From: Bacteroidales bacterium M6
Lineage (GTDB): Bacteria; Bacteroidota; Bacteroidia; Bacteroidales; Muribaculaceae
Reading direction: 5' to 3'
Assembly (NCBI GenBank): GCA_001689485.1
Contig: LUJQ01000040.1
Coordinates: 48,103-62,492 of the forward strand
Length of the DNA: 14,390 nucleotides
Position 1 is the stretch's first letter, and each line of letters starts with the position of its first letter. Below are positions 5,864 through 12,116 of this stretch, piece by piece. The position numbers were made by a program, and so were the translations under genes. Under the pieces are notes generated by a model, which searched no databases, had not been told where the DNA came from, and saw only the letters and a program-made list of their open reading frames with translations.

Positions 5864-5886
5864 TATCGGCCAAATCCCGCTTTTCC
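5841..5886 (-). terminator. Intrinsic terminator downstream of pgk
   Basis: Arms at 5841-5860 and 5868-5886 pair over about 17 positions, with one bulged A, two A/C mismatches and one G/T wobble, around the 7-base loop AAATATC. In minus-strand RNA the hairpin ends in CGCUUUUUCC, with a second U run just after. It lies 63 bases beyond the pgk stop codon and is the clear end of the pgk transcript. Confidence 0.65.
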
Positions 5887-5948
5887 TGTTATATCGGAAT
5901 TATGCCGCGACGCAGGCCGCAGGCACAGGATTCTGTAACTTTATTTTA

Positions 5949-7202
5949 TTATTTTTCTCCGCGGATAGCTGCGATGCCGGGGAGGATTTTACCTTCGATA
6001 GCTTCGAGCAACGCGCCGCCACCGGTCGATACATACGAAACCTCATCGGCAAGTCCGAACTTGTTGACACATGCAACAGAGTCGCCACCACCTACCAGGG
6101 AGAATGCACCATTGTTGGTAGCCTCAACAATAGCTTCGGCAATAGCACGTGAACCGGCAGTGAAGTTGTCAAATTCGAACACACCTGCAGGACCGTTCCA
6201 AAGAATGGTCTTTGCATTGCGGATAACATCGGCAAATGCCTTGCGGGTTTCAGGACCGGCATCCATACCTTCCCAGCCTTCGGGAACTTCCATAACCGAC
6301 ACAACCTGGGTATTGGCATCGTTCGAGAAGCTGTCGCCTGCAACGCAATCCGTGCCGAGAACAAGGTTTACTCCTTTATCCTTAGCCTTCTGCATGATGT
6401 CGCGGGCAAGGTCGAGCTTGTCGTCTTCGCAAATGGAGACACCGATATGCCCGCCCATAGCTTTGGCAAAAGTATAGGTCATACCACCGCAAAGGATAAG
6501 GTTGTCAACCTTATCCATAAGGTTTTCGATGATGCCGATTTTGGTCGACACTTTCGAGCCGCCCATGATTGCGGTGAAAGGACGCTTGATGTCGCTAAGG
6601 ATTTTGTCAACAGCTGTAACCTCCTTTTCCATCAGGTAACCGAGCATTTTGTCTTCGGCGTTGAAATAATCGGCGATAACTGCGGTAGACGCGTGTTTGC
6701 GGTGGGCTGTACCAAATGCGTCGTTCACATATACATCGGCATATGAAGCGAGTTTCTTGGAAAATTCCTTCTGACGGGCCTTCATTTCCTTCTTGGCGTC
6801 ATCATATGCAGGGTCGGCTTTTTCGATACCTACGGGCTTACCTTCCTCTTCAGGATAGAAACGGAGGTTTTCGAGCAGGAGCACTTCGCCGGGCTTGAGG
6901 TTGGCAGCGGCTTCCGAAGCATCGGCACAATCAGGGGCGAATATAACATCACGGCCTAACGCCTTCGCTACGTCGTCTTTAATCTGGGCAAGAGAGAATT
7001 TGGGATTGACCTTACCCTTGGGTTTGCCCATATGCGACATGATGATAAGGCTACCGCCATCTTCAAGGATTTTTTTGAGAGTGGGAAGGGCGCCACGGAT
7101 ACGGGTATCATCGGTTATGTGACCGTTCTCATCGAGGGGCACATTGAAGTCAACACGCACAATGGCTTTCTTGCCTGCGAAATTGTAGTTGTCGATTGTC
7201 AT
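5949..7202 (-). CDS. pgk: Phosphoglycerate kinase
   Basis: The 417-residue protein is the cytoplasmic glycolytic enzyme that transfers phosphate from 1,3-bisphosphoglycerate to ADP. Motifs run in order: the signature VRVDFNVPLD at 15-24, SHMGKPKG at 56-63, the 3-phosphoglycerate-binding NDAFGTAHR at 160-168, GGSKVSTKIGII at 214-225, NGPAGVFE at 336-343 and the nucleotide-binding GGGDSVA at 371-377 with STGGGA at 392-397. I start it at ATG 7202 (MTIDNYNFAGKKA), preceded by an A-rich tract, because this is where family members begin. The frame stays open 16 codons further upstream, but those codons are not conserved sequence. A likely -7 box of its own lies at 7321-7328, and a terminator follows, so pgk may be monocistronic even though pyrF lies upstream on the same strand. 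Confidence 0.98.
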   Translation of the reverse strand: MTIDNYNFAGKKAIVRVDFNVPLDENGHITDDTRIRGALPTLKKILEDGGSLIIMSHMGKPKGKVNPKFSLAQIKDDVAKALGRDVIFAPDCADASEAAANLKPGEVLLLENLRFYPEEEGKPVGIEKADPAYDDAKKEMKARQKEFSKKLASYADVYVNDAFGTAHRKHASTAVIADYFNAEDKMLGYLMEKEVTAVDKILSDIKRPFTAIMGGSKVSTKIGIIENLMDKVDNLILCGGMTYTFAKAMGGHIGVSICEDDKLDLARDIMQKAKDKGVNLVLGTDCVAGDSFSNDANTQVVSVMEVPEGWEGMDAGPETRKAFADVIRNAKTILWNGPAGVFEFDNFTAGSRAIAEAIVEATNNGAFSLVGGGDSVACVNKFGLADEVSYVSTGGGALLEAIEGKILPGIAAIRGEK

Positions 7203-7221
7203 GATATTTTTTTTACTTATA

Positions 7222-7260
7222 AATGAGTTTCTTGATATTTTATCAACCATCTAATGAGTT
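7222..7260 (-). repeat. Direct repeats around a small hairpin in the pgk leader
   Basis: AATGAGTT occurs at 7222-7229 and again at 7253-7260. Between them TTGATA (7232-7237) and TATCAA (7241-7246) make a 6-bp stem with a 3-base loop. All of it lies in the predicted pgk 5' leader, 20 to 58 bases before the start codon. The arrangement may be chance in A/T-rich DNA. Confidence 0.3.
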
Positions 7261-7320
7261 GCATCGGCTAGGGTTATAAGCCCCGTTATCTACAACCGGC
7301 ACATTCATGGTTTGGTTAGG

Positions 7321-7328
7321 CAAAAATA
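7321..7328 (-). promoter_or_regulatory. Candidate -7 element for pgk
   Basis: TATTTTTG on the minus strand fits TAnnTTTG exactly. No clear TTG/TTTG is seen at the expected 19-20 base distance upstream, where the DNA overlaps the end of pyrF. If used, it gives a leader of about 110 bases before the ATG at 7202. Confidence 0.4.
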
Positions 7329-7362
7329 CCGCTTTTTCAGTGAAACATCCTTAAACGGAGCG

Positions 7363-8205
7363 TTAAATTTTGCTATATGTGTTAAGCATACCACCCATTT
7401 CTTCTGCAAGTTTTTTTGCAGCATCCCCTGCCGCATCCGCATAGTCCTCGCCTCCGGAAGCAAATATTATGCCACGCGACGAATTAACCAGCAATCCGCA
7501 TTCAGGTGTCATGCCGTAACGGCATACGGTGGCCAGGTCTCCACCCTGGGCACCCACGCCGGGAACCAGCAGGAAATGCCCGGGTGCCACACGCCGTATA
7601 TCGGCAAACATACTCCCTTGGGTAGCCCCTACTACAAACATCATCTCATCCTGTCCACACCATGTCCCGGCTTTGGCAAGGACTTCTTCAAACAGCCTTT
7701 GCCCGGCACCGGTTTCCAAAAACTGGAAATCATGTGATCCGGGATTAGATGTCAAGGCAAGCAGAATCACCCACTTGCCATCATGACCGAGGAATGGCTT
7801 CACGCTGTCGGAACCCATATATGGCGCTACCGTAAGGGCATCAACACCCATATTGTCGAAAAACGCCCTGGCATACAATGCCGAAGTGTTTCCTATGTCA
7901 CCGCGTTTGGCATCAGCTATAATAAATTGGTCGGGATGGTTCTTGCGGATATAGTCAACGGTCTGGTCAAGCACGTTCCACCCCTCTGCTCCAAGAGCCT
8001 CATAAAAGGCAGTATTCGGTTTGAACGCCACGCAATAAGGAGCAACCGCATCAATAATGGCTTTATTGAATTCAAGCATTGCCTGCGCCGGTGATTCGCA
8101 TTTTTCAAGAAGATGTTTCGGAAGCTTCAAAGGGTCGCTATCAAGACCGACACACAAAAACGAACGCTTACGGGCAATGTTTTCTATAAGTTCTTTACGG
8201 GTCAT
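7363..8205 (-). CDS. pyrF: Orotidine-5'-phosphate decarboxylase, subfamily 2
   Basis: This 280-residue TIM-barrel enzyme decarboxylates OMP to UMP, the last step of de novo pyrimidine synthesis. The catalytic DAKRGDIG motif is at residues 98-105, giving the charged D98/K100/D103 network. FLCVGLDSDP at 17-26, the FKPN motif at 61-64, and the phosphate-binding region VPGVGAQGGDL followed by VNSSRGI near the C-terminus are all present. Its length and the FKPN form place it in the longer type 2 subfamily, not the ~230-residue E. coli type. It follows prfA by 50 bases on the same strand with no promoter seen between, so it is probably co-transcribed with lon and prfA. Nothing looks truncated or odd. 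Confidence 0.97.
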   Translation of the reverse strand: MTRKELIENIARKRSFLCVGLDSDPLKLPKHLLEKCESPAQAMLEFNKAIIDAVAPYCVAFKPNTAFYEALGAEGWNVLDQTVDYIRKNHPDQFIIADAKRGDIGNTSALYARAFFDNMGVDALTVAPYMGSDSVKPFLGHDGKWVILLALTSNPGSHDFQFLETGAGQRLFEEVLAKAGTWCGQDEMMFVVGATQGSMFADIRRVAPGHFLLVPGVGAQGGDLATVCRYGMTPECGLLVNSSRGIIFASGGEDYADAAGDAAKKLAEEMGGMLNTYSKI

Positions 8206-8255
8206 AATGGGGAGATGTGTTATATGGTTAGTCGTTATAAGCTATATATGGGTAT

Positions 8256-9365
8256 TTATAGTTCCGAGGCTTTGAGCTTTTCGGCATTTTCGGCGATAAT
8301 CAGATGGTCGATGCAGTCCTGTATATCCCCGTCGATAAATGCCTGGAGGTTATATATCGTATAATTGATGCGATGATCGGTTATACGACCCTGCGGGAAG
8401 TTATATGTGCGGATTTTTGCCGAACGGTCACCGGTCGAGACCAGTGTTTTGCGCCGCGAGGCGATGTCATCCACATATTTCTGATGCTCTTTATCGTAAA
8501 TAAACGTGCGTAAACGGCTAAGCGCACGCTCCTTGTTTTTAGGCTGGTCGCGTGTCTCGGTACATTCGATTAATATCTCGTCGGTAACACCTGTGTTTGG
8601 ATTACGCCACATATAGCGAAGGCGCACGCCCGACTCCACCTTGTTGACATTCTGACCACCGGCTCCGCCGCTTCGGAAGGTTTCCCACTTGATTTCGCCT
8701 TCGTTGATTTCCACATCGAACGCTTCGGCCTCTGGCAGAACGGCAACCGTGGCTGCCGAAGTGTGCACACGCCCCTGGGTCTCAGTTGCAGGTACACGTT
8801 GCACCCGGTGCACACCGCTCTCATATTTCAACGTTCCGTAAACATTGTCGCCCGTTACAGCAAACACGATTTCCTTGAATCCGCCTGCCGTCCCCTCGTT
8901 GAAACTCGTCACAGCAACCTGCCAGCCCTTTGATTCGCAATAACGTGAATACATTTTGAACAGGTCGCCCGCAAACAAAGCGGCTTCATCGCCACCTGTG
9001 CCGCCACGGATTTCCACTATTGCGTTCTTAGCATCCTCGGGGTCGGCAGGAATCAAAAGCAACTTGATTTCCTCTTCAAGTTGCGGCAAAGTGTCATTTG
9101 CCTCGTCCAACTGTTCGTGAGCCATTTCGCGCATCTCGGAATCAGTCTCCGATTCCAGCAGTTCTTTTGCTTCTGCGATATTCGCAAGCAGCGCCCGGTA
9201 ACGGTTGGTAGCCGAAGTGAGACGTTCAAGGTCTTTATATTCCTTGTTCAACCGCACATATCTTTTCATATCGGCTATCACCGACGGGTCGGTAATCAGG
9301 GTCGACACCTCCTCAAAGCGTGCGTCGATACCGTCAAGGCGTGATAGCAGGGAGTTTTCAGCCAT
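8256..9365 (-). CDS. prfA: Peptide chain release factor 1
   Basis: The 369-residue protein is class I release factor RF1, which reads UAA/UAG in the ribosomal A site and triggers peptidyl-tRNA hydrolysis. The codon-reading tripeptide is PAT (192-194 within VQRVPATETQG), which separates it from RF2, where SPF is expected. The catalytic GGQ is at 236-238 within RSGGAGGQNVNKVES, with the Gln that is normally methylated. The N-terminal helical domain covers about residues 1-110, and the length is full. The gene follows lon by 35 bases and precedes pyrF by 50 bases, all on the minus strand. No separate promoter is evident in those gaps. Confidence 0.97.
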   Translation of the reverse strand: MAENSLLSRLDGIDARFEEVSTLITDPSVIADMKRYVRLNKEYKDLERLTSATNRYRALLANIAEAKELLESETDSEMREMAHEQLDEANDTLPQLEEEIKLLLIPADPEDAKNAIVEIRGGTGGDEAALFAGDLFKMYSRYCESKGWQVAVTSFNEGTAGGFKEIVFAVTGDNVYGTLKYESGVHRVQRVPATETQGRVHTSAATVAVLPEAEAFDVEINEGEIKWETFRSGGAGGQNVNKVESGVRLRYMWRNPNTGVTDEILIECTETRDQPKNKERALSRLRTFIYDKEHQKYVDDIASRRKTLVSTGDRSAKIRTYNFPQGRITDHRINYTIYNLQAFIDGDIQDCIDHLIIAENAEKLKASEL

Positions 9366-9400
9366 ATAATGTTATTTTCCTTTTCTATGGATATATGAGG

Positions 9401-11800
9401 TTAAACGGCAACGTCTGTAATCGCGGTTTTCATTACGTCGAGCACTGTCGACACATAATGAAAATTCAATCCGGCTATATAACGCTCATTTATATCCTCC
9501 ACATCGCGGCGGTTCTCGTCGGAAAGTATGATGTCGGATATACCCGCACGTTTTGCAGCCAGGATTTTTTCCTTTATCCCGCCAACAGGCAGCACCTTCC
9601 CTCGGAGTGTTATCTCCCCGGTCATGGCAAGCCGTTCGCGCACTTTCTTCTGTGTGAATGCCGACACAATCGAGGTAGCCATCGTGATACCCGCCGAAGG
9701 GCCGTCCTTAGGGATTGCCCCCTCAGGCACATGTATATGAAGGTTATAGGTGTCGAACAGTTCCGGGTCAATCGAAAGTTCATCAGCATGGGCTTTGACA
9801 TATTGCAATGCAATCACAGCCGATTCCTTCATCACATCACCTAGATTACCCGTCAACGTGAGCTTTTCACCCTTCCCTTTCGACAAGGAAGATTCAATAA
9901 ACAGGATTTCCCCGCCAACGGCAGTCCAGGCAAGCCCGGTCACCACCCCGGCGAAATCATTTCCTTCGTAATGGTCGGAGTTATGACGCGGCAGCCCTAG
10001 ATAGTCATGCAGGTGTTCCGGCATAATCTCATGAGGATAATCCTTCTTACGCATCTTTCGCAACACGGTTTTCCTGACTACGGCAGACAACGCTTTGTCA
10101 AGCTGACGCACACCGCTCTCCGAGGTGTATTGTTCGATTATACCTTTCAATGCGTCGTCTGAAATGCTGACATCATCCACATCCATGTTATGCTGCTTCA
10201 GAACGCGCGGCAACAGGTGCCTGCGGGCAATCTCCATCTTTTCCTCCACAAGGTAGCCGGAAATCTCAATAATCTCCATGCGGTCCAAAAGCGGCTGCGA
10301 CAATGTCGACAATGTGTTCGCAGTGGCAATGAACAACACGTTCGACAAGTCGAAATCAACGTCGATATAATTATCGTGGAAATGGCAGTTCTGCTCAGGG
10401 TCGAGCACCTCGAGCAACGCGGCCGACGGATCACCTTTGAAATCCGAACCGATCTTATCCACCTCGTCAAGGAGGATAACCGGGTTTGAGGATTTGGCTC
10501 GCCGTAGCGACTCTATGATACGTCCCGGCATGGCTCCGATATATGTACGTCTGTGCCCACGGATTTCAGCCTCGTCATGGAGCCCTCCGAGCGACACCCT
10601 CTGGTAATTCCGGCCTAATGCCCGCGCAACCGACTGCCCTAGCGAGGTTTTACCTACGCCGGGAGCGCCGACAAGGCATAAAATAGGCGCCTTCCCGTTC
10701 GGATTATTCATCAAAACGGCCAGCTGCTCCAGGATGCGGTCTTTCACCTTCTCCAACCCGTAATGGTCGTTGTTAAGCACCTCTTCCGCCACTGCGAAAT
10801 CTTCGTTAAGCGGGGTGGTTACGTTCCATGGGAGGTCAAGCACGGTCTCAAGATAAGAGAGCAGTGTTGAGTAATCCGGAATTGAAGGATTCAGGCGGGC
10901 CAGCTTGTCAATTTCCTTGTCAACGGTTTTGGCCGCATTTTCCGGGAGATTGAGCTGTGATGCCTTTCTACGTAGTTTCTCCACCTCCTCCCCTTCTTCG
11001 CCATAAAGTTCCTCCCGGATTGCGTTCATCTGCTGTTGCAGGAAAGCATTGCGGCTTTGCTGGTTCATCTCCTCGCGTGCACGCTCCTTTATGTTGTTTG
11101 CAATCTCAACGCTGTCGAGCAGAGCCTGCATGGACTGGAACAATTTGAAAGCGCGTTGCTTCACTAAATTGATAGCAAGCATCTTCATTTTGTCACGAGG
11201 GTCCAACGGCAGGTTGGTGGCTATGGTATTTACCAATTCCGCAGCCTCATCCATATGCTCGATTGTCATCAGAAGCCCTTGTCCTCCTTCGGAATTGCCC
11301 ACAACCGACGCACATGCCTCGCGTATGCTTTTTATAAGCACGTCGAACTCCTTATCAGGGCTTGACGAAAGGCGGTCGGCCACAGGTTTGGCCGTCACAT
11401 TAAGCTCCGATTCGGGTATGGTGTTCCCGGGAGCCTCCCCGAGAATCTTGAATTTGTCACGTGCACGCACCAAGGCTGTCTGCGCCCCGCCGGGAAGGTC
11501 TATAACCTGGATTACGTCGGCTATCACGCCGTGTGAAAACACTTTTTTCACACTATCCGGATGCTCGTCTGCCGGGTCAAGCTGGCAGCATATCCCTATC
11601 GATATATGATTATCTGCGGCATACTTCGCAACCTTACGGGCATTATTGCGTATAAGGGCGATAGGAATCGTCACATGAGGGAATAACACAAGGTTGCGGG
11701 TGGCTATCACCGGCAGGTCGCCCCACACCGGTTCGGATTGATTCTCCGACGGGTTCAGTTCGAACCTGCCGAAGGATACTATCTGGCAATTTTCGTCCAT
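9401..11800 (-). CDS. lon: ATP-dependent protease Lon (LonA type)
   Basis: The 799-residue protein carries the full LonA layout. An N-terminal substrate-binding domain starts at about residue 28 (LPVIATRNLVLFPHVTIPI) and a coiled-coil linker covers about 235-305. The AAA+ module has Walker A GAPGVGKT at 378-385 and Walker B VILLDEVDK at 441-449. The C-terminal protease has Ser702 in DGPSAG and Lys745 in GGIKEK as the catalytic dyad, with the spacing seen in E. coli Lon. It degrades misfolded and selected regulatory proteins in the cytoplasm. The gene is the first of a likely lon-prfA-pyrF transcript and is divergent from the EF-G-like gene across 316 bases. A promoter lies close upstream (11836-11866); I saw no known heat-shock element. 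Confidence 0.97.
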   Translation of the reverse strand: MDENCQIVSFGRFELNPSENQSEPVWGDLPVIATRNLVLFPHVTIPIALIRNNARKVAKYAADNHISIGICCQLDPADEHPDSVKKVFSHGVIADVIQVIDLPGGAQTALVRARDKFKILGEAPGNTIPESELNVTAKPVADRLSSSPDKEFDVLIKSIREACASVVGNSEGGQGLLMTIEHMDEAAELVNTIATNLPLDPRDKMKMLAINLVKQRAFKLFQSMQALLDSVEIANNIKERAREEMNQQSRNAFLQQQMNAIREELYGEEGEEVEKLRRKASQLNLPENAAKTVDKEIDKLARLNPSIPDYSTLLSYLETVLDLPWNVTTPLNEDFAVAEEVLNNDHYGLEKVKDRILEQLAVLMNNPNGKAPILCLVGAPGVGKTSLGQSVARALGRNYQRVSLGGLHDEAEIRGHRRTYIGAMPGRIIESLRRAKSSNPVILLDEVDKIGSDFKGDPSAALLEVLDPEQNCHFHDNYIDVDFDLSNVLFIATANTLSTLSQPLLDRMEIIEISGYLVEEKMEIARRHLLPRVLKQHNMDVDDVSISDDALKGIIEQYTSESGVRQLDKALSAVVRKTVLRKMRKKDYPHEIMPEHLHDYLGLPRHNSDHYEGNDFAGVVTGLAWTAVGGEILFIESSLSKGKGEKLTLTGNLGDVMKESAVIALQYVKAHADELSIDPELFDTYNLHIHVPEGAIPKDGPSAGITMATSIVSAFTQKKVRERLAMTGEITLRGKVLPVGGIKEKILAAKRAGISDIILSDENRRDVEDINERYIAGLNFHYVSTVLDVMKTAITDVAV

Positions 11801-11835
11801 AAGCGGCTATGCTACTGATTGGATTTTCAAGAGTG

Positions 11836-11866
11836 CAAAGGTACGAAAAATTCCGCTAACGCCAAC
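11836..11866 (-). promoter_or_regulatory. Promoter of lon
   Basis: Minus-strand -7 TACCTTTG (11843-11836) matches TAnnTTTG, and GTTG (11866-11863) sits 19 bases upstream as the -33 element. Predicted transcription start is about 11830, so the leader is only some 30 bases. CCCGTAAC (11866-11873) abuts the -33 box and is repeated in inverted form at 11984-11991. Confidence 0.65.
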
Positions 11867-11952
11867 CCGTAACCACTATGTCGGTAAGGGCGGCCGAACC
11901 ATGCCGTATTCAATCGAGATGCACCCTCATAAAAACAAACTGTTTAAGCAAC

Positions 11953-11968
11953 TATGTTACGTAACATA
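11953..11968. promoter_or_regulatory. 16-bp perfect palindrome, candidate operator between lon and the EF-G-like gene
   Basis: TATGTTACGTAACATA is a perfect 16-base palindrome ending 10 bases before the -33 candidate of the EF-G-like gene. Its length and twofold symmetry fit the site of a dimeric regulator such as a CRP/FNR-family protein. In Bacteroides thetaiotaomicron the EF-G2 gene is known to be activated by the CRP-like regulator Cur, so a Cur-like site is a reasonable but unproven reading. GTTAC units occur again at 11869-11873 (minus strand) and 11984-11988 (plus strand). Confidence 0.45.
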
Positions 11969-11978
11969 AAAAATATTA

Positions 11979-12007
11979 TTGTAGTTACGGGAATAATTGC
12001 TAATTTG
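11979..12007 (+). promoter_or_regulatory. Candidate promoter of the EF-G-like gene
   Basis: TTG (11979-11981), a 19-base spacer and TAATTTG (12001-12007) resemble the Bacteroidetes promoter, but the -7 element is one base short of TAnnTTTG. A weak promoter that needs an activator would fit. The predicted start near 12013 would give a leader of about 100 bases. A perfect TAnnTTTG is not present between 11968 and 12116. Confidence 0.35.
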
Positions 12008-12012
12008 CGCTC

Positions 12013-12078
12013 CGAAAGCTCTACTTTGTGAATTTTGCCAACACTCACAAAATGGCGGAACCCAACAGTAGGCTTTCG
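12013..12078 (+). promoter_or_regulatory. Structured 5' leader of the EF-G-like gene
   Basis: CGAAAGC (12013-12019) pairs exactly with GCTTTCG (12072-12078), enclosing a second exact stem TTTGTGA (12025-12031) with TCACAAA (12045-12051) around a 13-base loop. The outer stem begins at the predicted transcription start and ends 38 bases before the ATG. I do not recognise a known riboswitch, and no U run follows. Confidence 0.4.
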
Positions 12079-12116
12079 CACCACTATCATAAAAAACTTA
12101 CTAAATCTCTAATAAC

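Noticed and set aside
5829..5873. Fifteen extra codons upstream of the methyltransferase gene
   Set aside because: They would be translated from within the pgk terminator hairpin and upstream of the predicted transcription start, and the family similarity starts after them.
7203..7250. Sixteen extra codons upstream of pgk
   Set aside because: Phosphoglycerate kinases begin at the MTIDNYNF position. The extra residues are not family-like, and the stretch carries a hairpin and direct repeats.
12001..12040. Alternative -7 boxes TACTTTG and GAATTTTG in the EF-G-like leader
   Set aside because: Each departs from TAnnTTTG and neither has a TTG at the right distance upstream; TAATTTG at 12001 with TTG at 11979 is the better pair.
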